Source: Eupeodes corollae
Lineage: Eukaryota; Arthropoda; Insecta; Diptera; Syrphidae
Direction: 5' to 3'
Assembly (NCBI RefSeq): GCF_945859685.1
Contig: NC_079147.1
Location: 192,493,174 to 192,557,173, forward strand
Length of the DNA: 64,000 nucleotides
The translations under genes and the position numbers were made by a program. Below are positions 46,735-58,899 of this stretch, piece by piece; position 1 is the stretch's first letter, and every line of letters begins with the position of its first letter. Under the pieces are notes generated by a model. That model made no database searches, was not told the DNA's origin, and worked only from the letters and a program-made list of their open reading frames with translations.

Positions 46735-48115
46735 GTACACACATAAATATATTTAAAAAGTATGCAAGACAATGTTTACATAATGGAATTTCGCTTTCCT
46801 TGCATATTGTTTTGGTAGGCGTTTATTTTTACGACTTCGAACAATTTGCGCAAAGGCGGCGACCCTACTCCTCTCGCTGGCTAACGATCTCGATGACTCG
46901 ATCTTTGTAACGCTGTTTTTTTTGAGTCCTTGAGCAACCAAGGCCTCTGAAAAATTCACCAAAAAAGTTTTTTCATTTTTTTTTTCGATTTTTTTCTGAA
47001 TGAATAACCCATGCGTTCACTGCTGGCGTCAGTAACAACTTGTTGCAACTTAAATATCATTGTTATGGCAGTTGCTAAGCACTAGAAGCTCTTTAGTATC
47101 TTGCCATTTCATGCATAAAACCCCACTTGAAGATCCTTTGAACTCAACCTCTCCCCTCTGCAATTTTCTTCCAAATGTGGGACTTTTTTTTTGATAGGAT
47201 ATAATGGTTCCCACCGATGGATATCCAATAGATTCCATTAATTTGACCGATGTACCCAGCTAGGGCATTGCATCGAAGCCACATTTTGATTCCACGTTTT
47301 ACAGCCTTTAGGGGCATGTAATGTTTGAGGTTACTGCTCCCTTTGAATTTAGTCATTGACTCGTCGATGCTCTGATAAGCACTATATTGTCTGCAGTTTT
47401 GAAAGGTGGCCATAACCATATAACCATGATGAACCGATCGCGAGTTATTGCATCTTTTACTGCTTGGTTTCACAGCGATAAACGCGTCGACCATTATCTG
47501 CTCCTTTAGGCTTGGCACCCGGTTGTAGCACATTGTAAAAATAAAACCAATGGTTACTTCTATTTCATCAGCGTTAGTTGGATCCATAGTCTTGCAGCGT
47601 TTATTTTGTTGATGATCTGCGCTGAATATCCAAGCGTTCGTTTGTGCACTGTGCAATATATATGTATGTAAAAGAATCTTGGCCAAAGTTTGTGAGAAAT
47701 TTGAAGGATTGAGAACGATCGCCGAACGGTCTGTGATATATTGCATGGCCGTGAAATAAAAACTGTTTTTTTTTTTTAACAAATACGCCGGTGACAATAG
47801 TCCAAAAAACATCCTCAGCTTGTGTTTCACCTGTAGAACTGGCTTCATGAAGATTGTTATTACTTATTTCAGGAACAGATATCTAACCATCTGAATCTTC
47901 TCCAGAACTTGAATCTTGGTCGTCTTCTGTTTCGGATTCATCACTTGGATCTGGTCGAAACGAATCGTCACTATCAGAAGAAAAGTCTGCTTCACCCGAA
48001 TTTTCTCCTTCATCATTCAATAATCTTTCAATTTCTTCGTGGTCCATTAAAGTCTTAAAACGAAAGTAGTATAATGCAGTAGCCAAAAATTTCGAACGGT
48101 ACTTATAAGTTTTAA
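46735..48115 (-). pseudogene. piggyBac transposase relic
   Basis: Minus-strand. The N-terminus is MDHEEIERLLND followed by an acidic Ser/Asp/Glu-rich region (48050-47883). Further frames contain NADEIEVTIGFIFTMCYN, the first catalytic region SIDESMTKFKGSSNLKHYMP (about 47310-47365), VKRGIKMWLRCNALAGYIGQ, KLQRGEVEFK..SGVLCMKWQDTKE (about 47085-47155) and a C-terminal FSEALV piece (46930-46955). These are ordered motifs of the DDE_Tnp_1_7 family, whose members insert at TTAA. The copy has frameshifts and a deletion in the middle of the catalytic core. No intact TTAA-flanked ends could be fixed. Confidence 0.75.
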
Positions 48116-48239
48116 TAAATATGATTTAAAATATAACTAGCATAAGTGTTCATATATGCGTTTCAACCCGTATAATGATTGGGCTCATCAGAAGATGACC
48201 ATATTTTCCCGATTAAATCGAGATTACATATAATCCGAG

Positions 48240-51200
48240 CTACATAGAGCATTGCCTACACACATCGGTAATCAGACCGATTTTAATGTACGGTGTGGCA
48301 GTATTGTGGACTGCTTTAGAGAAATGTATAAACGGAGATAAGCTAAATAAAGTTCAACGTTCAGCTTGCTATGCATAAGCGGATCGCTTCGGACGACCCC
48401 GGACACCTTGCTCTACTTTACACCTCTTGACATATTTAGCAAACAAATAGCTGCAAGCTCTGCTATTCGCCTCAAAGCTTCGTCGCAGTGGACTAACAAC
48501 AACATTGGCCACTCCGTAATTCTTAGGTATTTAAATTCAATTTCAAAGCACAGAGAGTAAACCATCCCCCAACTGCAATTCGACAGAAATTTCTAGATTT
48601 CTATGCCTCCCACATCTTTTTGGGAGGATAGGACATTCCTGGAAGATGAGTCAATCTATTTCTATACAGATGGGTCAAAAACAAAAGAAGGGGTTGGTGG
48701 AGGTGTGTACTCTGAACGACTGAAATTAAGTCTCTCATTCCGCCTTCCCAATCATTGTATCGTGTTCCAGGCGGAATTCTTGGCTTGACATCTGATATCC
48801 GTATTTTCTCAGATATGGTAACAAACTTTATTCTTTGTGGAATGAGAAATTTTATCCCGAATAGGGTGAAATCTATCAAACCCAAAAAGAACTCATGGTT
48901 TGATTCGAGCTGTAAAGAGGTTATTAGGATCAGAGATGTAAGTTTCCGTTGTTATAAAGCCAACCCGACTGAGGAAAACCGGAATAAGTTTAAACAAGCT
49001 AGAAAGACCTGAAATGGTCATATTCGACGAACCAAATTGTTGCATGATCAGAAATTAAGGCAAAAAATACTACAATGTCCCAAAGGCAGTCAAAATTTCT
49101 GGTCATTTGTAAAAAACGTACGAAACACCACGTCATCTTCGGTTCCAACGCTCGTCCACAATGACACTCCCTATGTAAGCTCGAATGATAAAGCCAATTT
49201 GCTTGCAGCACATTTTGCTGTTAATTCGACGCTACCGGATAGTGTCATGAGTCCTCCTGTTCTTGAGAGCGTAAATGATTCTATGGGGCGAATCTTCTTT
49301 CGCACTCGTGCAGTCGAAAGATTACTGAAAGACCTTGACATACACAAATCCGCTGGCCCGGATAGTATCTCCCCTATTGTTCTGAAGAGGTGTTCTTCAA
49401 CGCTGGCAAAACCACTGCGTAAGCTTTTCCATCTGTCCTATTCTACAGGTCTCTTCCCGAGTGAATGGAAAACTGCATTTGTCCAGCCTGTCTCTTAGAA
49501 AGGCGAATCCTCCTCTCCCTCAAACTATCGTCCAATTGCACTTACGTCCCTTCTTTCTAAGGTCATGGAAACGCTGATTAATTTTCAGCTTAAGAAATAT
49601 CTTGAAGAACGGAAGCTTCTTAATGACCGACAGTATGGCTTTCGTAGCAATAGGTCCACTGGTGATCTCATGGTCTATCTCACCGAACAGTGGAACAAAT
49701 CTTTACATCGTTTTGGAGAAAGTAAGATTATTGCACTTGATATTTCAAAAGCATTTAATAGAGTTCGGCACCAGGCTCTCTTATCGAAAATGCGTACTTT
49801 TGGTATTGATGAATCTCTTCTTTGTTGGATTAGAAATTACCTTTCTAACCGTTCAATATAAGTTGTATTGGATGGTTTTAAGTCTGAAATTCATAAAATA
49901 AATGCTGGTGTACCCCAGGGCTCCGTTTTGTCTCCGACTCTCTTCCCTATATTCAAAAACGATCTTTTATCTGTCACTTCTAATACATTACACTGTTTCG
50001 CCGACGACATAACCCTCAGCTTTTCATATTTGTTTCTAGATTCACATCCTTGTCCTTCGTATTTGGAATTTAAACGGCAGCGTATGATAAGCTCATTAAA
50101 TTCTGATCTTGACAGCATTGTCCAATGGGGAATCAAAAACCGTGTAGAATTTAATGCTTCGAAAACTCAATGCTGTCTCCTCTCGTTAAAGCGTAACCCA
50201 CCCCCAATGCCGCTATCCATGAGCGGCACTGGCATCCAGAAAACTATTCAACTTTCAGTACTCGGTATGAATATCACAGATCACCTCTTATGGAATGATC
50301 ACATATTCGCTATCGCCAAAAATGCTACCAGGTGCTTAGGATTTCTCCGAAGATGCAAGAAATTTTTCACCCCTTCTGATCTGGCTATAATAATCTGCAA
50401 AGCTTTTATCCGTCCAAATGTTGAATATAATTCGCATATCTGGGCAGGTTCCCCCAAATCTCTTGGATAGAATTCCAAAAAGGGCTTTCACAATGATAGG
50501 CGACAGAACTATAATCGAAACATTTACATCGCTAGAACACCGTCGCAATGTTTCATGCCTTTCGTTATTTTAAAGATATTTTTACAAACAATGTTCTGTC
50601 GAATTAGCCAGTTGCATTCCACCCCTTAAACAATTCAGCCGTAATACTCGCACTTCTAGGAATACTCATCAGTTTACCCTTGAGCTCAATTTCGGGCGTA
50701 CTGTCAAGTACAGAGATTCTTTCTTAAATCGCACATCGAAAATGTGGAATGCTTTGGCCAACTCTGTTTTTCCCTCCCATTTTGAAGTTCAGAACTTTAA
50801 GACCAATGTGCACCGGTATCTCCTTTTAAATGCCTCCCTATTTTCCTAACGCTCGCACTGTGTTTAAATATAAACATATAAAGGGTACTAATAACCCCTT
50901 GAGTGCTTGTGAATATTTAAAAAAAAGCCAGGCCGCTATCAAATCTCCGGACTCTGTCTCTACAAACTCTATCCCTAATGGAGATGGCGCAACAGTTAAA
51001 TATTCACCTTTGCTGGATGTCGGGCCATAGAGATATTCCAGGTAACTGTAAGGCAGATGAACGCGCCAAAAACGATACAGTACAGCCCATCCTATCACGT
51101 TTGGCAAGTACGAGGAAGAGGAAAAAACGGTTCTTTATCTTCTTTGCACATGCCCTGCTCTGGCTCTAAAAGAAGCAAGAATAACCTAGAGAATTCTTCT

Positions 51201-51385
51201 TTAACGATCTAAACCATATCGGTATAATCAGCCTCTCACGTTTCGTAAGGGACTCAAGCTGGTTCCATTGAGCTTAGGAGGAAGCCTCAAGATTCATGTG
51301 GTATCACAATGGGCCATTAAACTAGCCTAAGTGTGTCCGTTTCCATCTTGAACAGCCACTATAACCTAACTTAACCTATTGACTT
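48240..51385 (+). pseudogene. LOA/Jockey-like LINE 'D' with RNase H, interrupted by LINE C
   Basis: Plus-strand. From 48240 to 48788 it reads: post-RT (LCISGSLRTTPD, FTPLDIFSKQIAASSAIRL); a linker (PPTSFWEDRTFLEDESI); then the RNase H start YFYTDGSKTKEGVGGGVYS with the catalytic TDGS, ending at FQAE. The RNase H resumes at 50903: SACEYLKKSQAAIKS, NIHLCWMSGHRDIPGNCKADE. A C-terminal ICLSRF-like end follows, and a TAACC-like tail at about 51361-51379. LINE C sits between the halves. The family matches the element at 10060-11702. Frameshifts are present. Confidence 0.75.
48789..50897 (+). mobile_element. LINE 'C', 5'-truncated, nested in the RNase H domain of LINE D
   Basis: A 2.1-kb non-LTR element with long readable frames. 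It has a pre-RT region (WSFVKNVRNTTSSSVPTLV; DIHKSAGPDSISPIVLKRC) and RT (QLKKYLEERKLLNDRQYGF; IALDISKAFNRVRHQALL; GVPQGSVLSPTLFPIF; catalytic FADD at 49998-50009). The post-RT thumb follows (VEFNASKTQCCLLSL; LGMNITDHLLWNDHI), then C-terminal domain pieces to 50840 and a short 3' UTR ending GGGTACTAATAACCC. CTTGA at 48784-48788 and 50898-50902 is a candidate target-site duplication. Only a few stops interrupt it, so it is fairly young. The same family is found at 27700-29525, 30885-31060 and 58900-59690. Confidence 0.85.
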
Positions 51386-51724
51386 CAAACTTTTCGTTGA
51401 CATTAACATTTTGTAAAGCTTTTAGAAATATTGACAGGCGGGAATACGATTGGGAAGTTATGATCGTGAGTCACATCCAAGCCTGTTTTTGGAAGTTCAA
51501 TATGCAACCAAAAACACAAAATTGTAATGTCAATAGTCATTGAGAAGAATTGATTTTGTGTATTGTTTTCAGATTTTGTCGTTTCAAGTTTAAAAAAAAA
51601 TCTAAGAGTGTTTTTGAACTTTGGAGGTTTTATCGTTGTTTTTGAATTATTTTATTTTGAAAATATCCAGAAAATAAAAATCATTTGCCTATCGATATGG
51701 TTCTTGTCTTAACCCAACCTAATA

Positions 51725-53028
51725 AAGGGTGATTTTTTTGAGGTTAGGATTTTCATGCATTAGTATTTGACAGATCACGCGGGATTTCAGACATGGTGTC
51801 AAAGAGAAAGATGCTCAGTATGCTTTGACATTTCATCATGAATAGACTTACTAACGAGCAACGCTTGCAAATCATTGAATTTTATTACCAAAATCAGTGT
51901 TCGGTTCGAAATGTGTTTCGCGCTTTACGTCCGATTTATGGTCTACATAATCGACCTAGTGAGTAAACAATTAATGCGATTGTGACCAAGTTTCGCACTC
52001 AGTTTACTTTATTGGACATTAAACCAACCACACGAATGCGTACAGTGCGTACAGAAGAGAATATTGCGTCTGTTTCTGAGAGTGTTGATGAAGACCGTGA
52101 AATGTCGATTCGTCGCCGTTCGCAGCAACTGGGTTTGTGTTATTCGACCACATGGAAGATTTTACGCAAAGATCTTGGTGTAAAACCGTATAAAATACAG
52201 CTCGTGCAAGAACTGAAGCCGAACGATCTGCCACAACGTCGAATTTTCAGTGAATGGGCCCTACAAAAGTTGGCAGAAAATCCGCTTTTTTATCTACAAA
52301 TTTTGTTCAGCGATGAGGCTTATTTCTGGTTGAATGGCTACGTAAATAAGCAAAATTGCCGCACTTGGAGTGAAGAGCAACCAGAAGCCGTTCAAGAACT
52401 GCCCATGCATCCCGAAAAATGCACTGTTTGGTGTGGTTTGTACGCTGGTGGAATCATTGGACGGTATTTTTTCAAAGATGCTGTTGGACGCAACGTTACG
52501 GTGAATGGCGATCGCTATCGTTCAATGCTAACAAACTTTTTGTTGCCAAAAATGGAAGAACTGAACTTGGTTGACATGTGGTTTCAACAAGATGGCGCTA
52601 ATGCCACACAGCTCGCGATTATATGGTCATTTTGAGGGAAAACTTCGGAGAACAATTCATCTCAAGGAAGGGACCGGTAAGTTGGCCACCAAGATCATGC
52701 GATTTGACGCCTTTAGACTATTTTTTGTGGGGCTACGTCAAGTCTAAAGTCTACACAAATAAGCCAGCAACTATTCCAGCTTTGGAAGACAACATTTCCG
52801 AAGAAATTCGGGCTATTCCGGCCGAAATGCTCGAAAAAGTTACCCAAAATTGGACTTTCCGAATGGACCACCTAAGACGCAGCCGCGGTCAACATTTAAA
52901 TGAAATTATCTTCAAAAAGTAAATGTCATGGACCAATCTAACGTTTTAAATAAAGAATCGATGAGATTTTGCAAATTGTATGCGTTTTTTTTTTTAAAAA
53001 GTTCTCAAGCTCTTAAAAAATCACCGTT
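51725..53028 (+). mobile_element. Tc1/mariner-type transposon with TIRs and TA duplications
   Basis: A 1304-bp element. The left end is AAGGGTGATTTTTTTGAGGT and the right end read inverted is AACGGTGATTTTTTAAGAGC. They match over about 24 bases with mismatches. TA is present immediately outside both ends (51723-51724 and 53029-53030), the target duplication of the superfamily. A single transposase gene lies between. The size and layout are those of a full-length mariner. It is inserted between LINE D and the 3' side of eya. Confidence 0.9.
51838..52922 (+). pseudogene. Mariner-type transposase, DD41D-like, two disabling mutations
   Basis: Starts at ATG 51838 (MNRLTNEQRLQIIEFYYQN, a mariner-type helix-turn-helix start). 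The catalytic domain carries LFSDEAYFWLNGYVNKQNCR (first Asp, about 52312), WFQQDGAN (second Asp, about 52589) and PPRSCDLTPLDYFLWGYVKS (third Asp in LDYF, about 52717). By counting across the frameshift, about 41 residues separate the second and third Asp, which resembles the DD41D (rosa) type rather than classic DD34D mariners. A nonsense codon (TAA 51964-51966) and a one-base frameshift just after QDGAN (about 52601) break an otherwise complete frame of about 360 codons ending at 52922. The insertion is therefore recent but dead. Confidence 0.85.
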
Positions 53029-53030
53029 TA

Positions 53031-53995
53031 GCTACAGTGCAGTCTTTTGGTGCACTTTATTCCAATTACCCTTGACAACTTAAAAAACAATAACTATTAA
53101 ATTAAATCCTTTAACTGTTTTCGTATATTTGTATATATATTTTTTCGTGCTATTTTCTTTATAGTTTAATTTTTATTAATAATAATATAATCATTAAAAT
53201 TTATAGTTTTATTTTAATTAAATATTAAATTTTCTTACAATATAAATCTAAATCTATTTTTCTAGAGTAACCTTTTTTTTAAATTTAAATTTGATTTTTG
53301 TATGTTTTCAAAACTTTTCAAAGTTTTTTTTTTTTTAATTATTTTTTGTTTTATTTTTCGAATTGTTTATATTTTTTTTAAGTTTAAAATTTAAAATCTT
53401 CTCTCACTGGCTTTTTAATTTACAAGATATTATAATAAAATCCAGATTTTGAAAATGTACATCATACACATATAAACTTAAAAACTACTATTTTATATAC
53501 TGTGCATTTTTTAAAATTACAAGAAAAAAAGAAAATAGAATAAAAATAATTAAATTATTTTTGTTTATTTTATTTTTTTTTTAGTTTGTGTGCTATTTAT
53601 TAAAATATTTAAATTAATTTGTTTTAAAAAACAAAGAAAGTTAAAAATCAGTTTTTTATAATTATTAATGTATACTAGGAATTTTTGTTAATATGTTTTT
53701 TTTTTGTTCTTTACTACGTAAAATTAAACATCAACATAATTTTGTTTATAAATTTTTGTTTGTACAAATACTTTTTATATATAACATTGTTTTAAATGTA
53801 TATAAAGTTTTTTATTTTTATATATAGTCTTCTCAATTATATCATTCGTGCGTTTTAAAAAAGATTCAGCATTTTATTTTGCTTCAAATTTAGATTTTTA
53901 AATGCTTGGTGAGTAAATTGTATGATAATGTTTTTAATTTTAAATAAACATACAAAATATTTAAACATTTTATTTTTTATGAATAAATAAAGTTT
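53031..53995 (-). other. eya 3' UTR and AT-rich downstream DNA
   Basis: Downstream of the eya stop on the minus strand the DNA is more than four fifths A/T by eye, with numerous TTTATT (AATAAA on the minus strand) strings that could serve as poly-A signals. No competing gene is seen. The mariner element ends at 53028, about 970 bases from the stop. Confidence 0.5.
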
Positions 53996-56446
53996 TCATA
54001 AGAATCCCATATCGAGGGCAGTGTACAGCGCTCTAATGTCACTATGGCTTGATATTCGCCAAAATGGAAAGTTCATTGATTTAGCTGCAGCCTCTTCTTC
54101 GGCGCCATCGCCAATCACAACATAGGTACTTTTACGACCAAATCTGGTCACTATTCTCTCATAGCAGGTTTCTTGACCTAAAATTTAAGAAAAAAGAGAG
54201 ATTTTAGTCAAGTTTTAAAAAAACTAAAAGGTATTTCAAAAATGACTTACCAATTTTATGTGCGCTATAAATATTCTCAATTGAAAATATTTGCCCCAGT
54301 CCAAAGAGCAGGACCTTGGCAAGGGCAGGTGCTAGCTGCGTTGATGTCACCAGGACATTAACACAATTTTCACGCTGGGAAATCATATTTAGACATTTTG
54401 TTGCCAAAGATGCCCAATTGTCTGTTGCAATTTCGATATCAGATCGAATTTGAAGCCATGTATCACGTTTTGGTTGCCCAAGAAGTCCACCCACACTAAA
54501 AATAAAAAACAAATTGATTAATATAATGAAATATGACAGCTGTCACTTTTTGACAGATTGTTGACAGAAGTATGTTTACTTACTTTCCCCGATAGGTATT
54601 GTAGATCTCCTTGATTTTCCTATAGCGAAAGGCCAGCTTTCGCATCCAATCCACTCCGCCTCGCACTCCCGTCGGCAGGCACAGATTTGGTGGTGCTCCC
54701 GCTGGAGCACCCGTGTGAAATCCGTCCGTCGCGAAATTATAGTTACTCAGATCCTGACCATTGTCGTCGGATGACACATCATCGATATGCACTTGATCAC
54801 ATTCTTCGATTTCGTTGAAGAAAAAATGCGAATCGGCCATATTGAAGACCATTTCCTCCATCCGAAACGCGATGGTCATAAGCGTGCTATGATCTTTGGA
54901 ATACCGATTGGCATAGGAACCGGAGAGCAGAGTGTGGAAAATAATTATCGTCTCATCCAAGTCCCAGATAAAGACTCGTTCCGGTGGTTTCACAGTGTCG
55001 GCATTGGGTGTTTCGGAAGTGGTGCTTCTTGTGGGCGATGGTTGCGCGTGCCGTCGACCACGCGCCCGACCAGTTCCACTCTTTCCGGTTGGCGGGGTTG
55101 TCTTGGGCATTGTGGCGTTTGGTGATATGGGTAGGGGAGAGTGTGGTGAGTGGGCGTGTGTCAGAATTGGCGTTGATGAATGCCCATCGGAGGGACTCTC
55201 CGAGAGGTTAGATGCGGCCACATGGAAGCCGTGGCTTGCACTCGAGCCGGGGGAACTAACCGCATAGGGGGAATAATTTGCCGCTGCGGCATGATTGTAG
55301 TAATTGCTGTATTGATCATTGTAGTATCCGGTGTAGTCCTGTTGGGCGGCTGTACCGAATTGTGGGAAATTATTGTAGCCATAGGTGGGGTAGAGCTGGG
55401 AAGCGGTGTTGTTGTTCGCTGCAGCAGCTGCATAGCTGGAGGTGAGGTAGGCATTTGGAGAGGCAATCTTCGCCGCTCGAGTTGTGTACGGCGAGCCATA
55501 GGTGGGGTAGAACGGTGGGGTGTATTGCTGCATGCTGTTGTAGTAATTGTAGTACTCCTGCTTAGTCTCGTAGGCACTCGCTGAAGTCGCCGAATTACCC
55601 GACTGCACACCTGCGCCGGAGCTTGAACTTCCGTCGAGGCGAAAATCAGCTGAACTCGGATTCGAACAGAACAACGAAGCCGTACTCTCCGAGAGGTGAC
55701 TGCTGCCCGTTGGTGGCAAGAGGCCACCTGGACCAACTGCGTCCAAGCCGGGACTTCGATTCTCCGATTTCACCGTTGCACTGATGTTGGATTCGGCGGC
55801 AGCGGCTGCTAGCCAATGGGACATGCCCAGGTCAGAGTGTGCTCCCAATCGACCACCCTGTCCCGTTGACGCCGCCGATGATGCCAATACTGATGATGAT
55901 GCCGCGACCGATGACAAATTCAAGCTAGTCGTATGCAATGACAAACTCGATGATGTAGCATCACCCGAATTCGATGACAGGTGCAGCTGCTGACCACTAC
56001 CACTGCTGCCACCGTTCGTGCCTAATGGTGAACCTGAGCTATTTGATACATGAGAAGTGGCGGGTATGTGGTGAGATGTCGCGTGTTGTCCAAGACTGTG
56101 CGCTAATGAAGCTGATGAAGCCAGCAGCTGTTGTTGTTGTTGCTGGTGTTGTTGATGTTGTTGCTGCTGCTGCTGCTGTTGCTGATGGTGTTGTGAATGA
56201 GAATGTGAATGTTGCTGATGCGATGAGGGAGGTAAAATTGTGGAGGAAATTGGAGTTGATTGTGCGAAGGTGGGCAGTGAAACAGCAGCGGTAGCTGAGA
56301 GTGCCAATGTGGATGTTGGATGTTGTCCTAGGCTAGATGAGGAACCGCTACAATTGTTATTTAATGATGATGATTGCAAACTATGAGGCAGCGTTAGAGG
56401 ACTACACTGGCCAGTGTTAAGCGATGATTGTGGCCCACTGCATTGT
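53996..56446 (-). CDS. eya: Eyes absent: transcription cofactor and protein phosphatase
   Basis: Three exons on the minus strand: 56446-54584, 54495-54251 and 54177-53996 (TGA 53998-53996). GT/AG borders and phases agree, giving about 762 residues. The N-terminal part is Ser/Gln/His/Ala-rich, with a Gln/His tract (about residues 74-108) and a Tyr/Asn/Ala-rich transactivation region. The C-terminal EYA domain (about residues 492-762) starts RVFIWDLDETIIIFHTLLSG, with the HAD nucleophile motif DLDET at 54949-54963. It continues through VDWMRKLAFRYRKIKEIYN and VLVTSTQLAPALAKVL, with the acidic motif VIGDGAEEE at about 54098-54124, and ends RALYTALDMGFL. Eya works with Sine oculis in the retinal determination network. 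Total length is close to Drosophila Eya (about 760), so only a short N-terminal exon is missing. The acceptor at 56447-56453 (CTTACAG) shows that exon lies upstream, not identified here. Confidence 0.95.
56110..56225 (-). repeat. CAG-type trinucleotide tract encoding Gln/His run in eya
   Basis: An imperfect CAG/CAA/CAT tract inside the first eya exon, translating to interrupted Gln and His runs (longest Gln run 9). Such tracts are common in Eya N-terminal regions and are polymorphic by slippage. It keeps the frame. Confidence 0.85.
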
Positions 56447-58899
56447 CTGTAAGAAAAGAAGATAAATGTTATTCTTTGGATTAATATGCTTAAAGGGTTC
56501 TTAACCTAAGAAAATAAGAGGCTATATTTGCTTTTATTACTGAACTACGAAGGAAACTCAAGTTATGTGTTCTTTCAACAACTCATTGTCAAATCTCTAA
56601 CAACATAAAGTCTTCTATAAATGTCTCTGATAAATTGTTGATCTTCATTTCCCACCACTTTTTGGAGCAATTGGTCCCGTATGTCAGTAATAACTCGTCG
56701 AATATAGATCAAGTGAATGTTGTCAATAATATCAACTATACAAAAGTGTTGCCAGATTAAAAATCACACTTTTAAAAGAAACGCCTGTTTTATAGCTAAA
56801 GACAGTTGTTTGGTGTCTAGTCACCGTTGGGCGCCATTTTTATCTATTGAATGTTAATGAAATATTGTATTTATTATTAAAACATGGTTTAAAGCATTTT
56901 CTTGTATTTTAAAGTGCATTTAAGTAGTTTTTACCAAGTGGTGCAGTCCCGACTCTTTAAGGCCAGTGAAGATGTTATTCGGAACTAGGTTTTGAAATAA
57001 GTTTTAAAATAATGTTTATTTCTATGAAAATGTTAAAAACGACAAGTAGAGTTTAAGAAGGCATATTTTTGACCCTTTACTAAATCTAGCATCAAACCTA
57101 TTCAAATGTATCTAATAAATCCTCTTTGTTCCGCGTTGGGCGCCATTTCTAGATGCTTATATTGCTTGTTTTCAAGCAGGATTGCATAGTTATATAAAAC
57201 GTACTCTTGTATCAATCAATCAGAGTTGATTCATTGAAAAACTGGACCTTGACGTCGAACCTTGTTTACGATCACTTAAATTGTTTTGTGAATTACATAA
57301 AACGAAAACGATTCATTCATCTTAATTCACTGTACAATATTTCAAAATAAAGATCCCATTAATACAAATTTATCCCAGAGTTATAACTCAATGAGAATAT
57401 TTTTGAAAATAAAAATGATTTTATTCCTCAATTAACACTTCGTCAAAACATCATGACACCATAACCAATCTCTGCTAAAAAGAACGATAAAGCATCAATA
57501 TTAATTGCTGTCAAATAAATGTCTTTTTTTCCGGTCTTCTTTTCTTGAACGGCTCCTCTACTCCTACTGATTGTGAGTATAGAAGCTGTAAAATCTTTAT
57601 ATTTTTGTTTTGGTATATTAATGTGCCAAAGAAATTAAATTAATTAACCTGACATCTAAGCAGATATAAATAAAATCAGTAATGTTTCGTTTTAATTCTT
57701 GTTTTTGTTTCTTATTAATTTAACCTTATTTCTGACCAACACACACACCATTATAACAACACCAGCAGACATTCATTCATCCAGAACAAACAACCAAGAA
57801 AAGACCGAAAACAAAAGGAAAGAAAAGGGTCTAAAAATATAAATTTAACGAGCATTAAATATTTTTTGTCACAAAAAAAAGGTCAAGTCGTAAAAACGCA
57901 ACAAAAAAAAAATAATATAAAATTCTTGAAATTTTCAAAACCAATTCTTTATGGTGTCCGCTGAGGAAAATTTGTGTATTTTTAAAAACCCATATAAAAC
58001 AGACACATAATTAGCAGAAAATGAAATAAAAATCAAATCAAAGTCAAGTGCACTTGATCAGAAAAAAAACAACAACTAAAAATCCATAAAAGATTCAGAA
58101 AAAAAATGTGACACATGTGTTAAGCAAATGTTCCATTCAACCGTCAGGCAAAAAAAAATCAATCTAGACTTTTTAAGTGTGCCATTTGAAATTAGTTTCT
58201 CTTGTTTTATTGTTTGTTTTCTGTTTTTTTTTATTCTTTCTTTCTAATCCTATTCCTTCCGACACAATCGAAAAGACGTTGAAGAAGATGCTTCTTTTGT
58301 CGCTATTTTTCAAATAATGTTCATAACTGTCACATAAAATAAAGAATAGAAAGAATTGCAAAAAAATGTCCACTAACTTCCTTTGAGATTTGGGTTTGAC
58401 ATACTTCTAGGGAAATTTGACTATGGATTTTTTTTAATAAGGAAACAAAATATTAAACGCTGATTATGAAATGATTTTTTCGAATACAGGGTGACACAGC
58501 GAGACTTTTTTTTGAATTTGTTTAAAGTTCTGCAACTTGCTCAAAAAATTAAAATTTTAACAGCGTTGCTAACTTTTTGAGAACTTAAAAGTTTCGTAGC
58601 AGTTTTAAGATAATTCTCATAACTTTTCTTTTAAACTTTTACAATTTAGTCTTCCTTAATACGTTATACGTTTCAAGACCTTGAAACATTTTTAGAACTG
58701 TTAAAAGTGATTCTAAGGACAATCCTTATGAGGGTTCTAGATTTATCTTTTATTACGTGCCCTAATATCTAATAGTAAATAGTGGCATCTGTATCTCAAG
58801 CCATACAAGGATCTTCGTTTTGCACTAGTTCTCTAAAAGGCTAGAAACTGTTAGAAATCCCGAGAAGAACGAAATAACCTTTCGAACCTTTCAATTCAA
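56447..58899 (-). other. eya: eya upstream intron (part)
   Basis: AT-rich intron sequence upstream of the large eya exon. No further eya exon was recognised. Two copies of CGTTGGGCGCCATTT occur at 56825-56839 and 57134-57148 (see findings). The frame 58173-58373 (-) has no recognisable features. Confidence 0.5.

Noticed and set aside
55161..55736. 191-codon minus-strand frame and several plus-strand frames over the eya exon
   Set aside because: Alternative frames of a repetitive, GC-richer coding exon; the eya frame has conserved sequence and correct splice sites.
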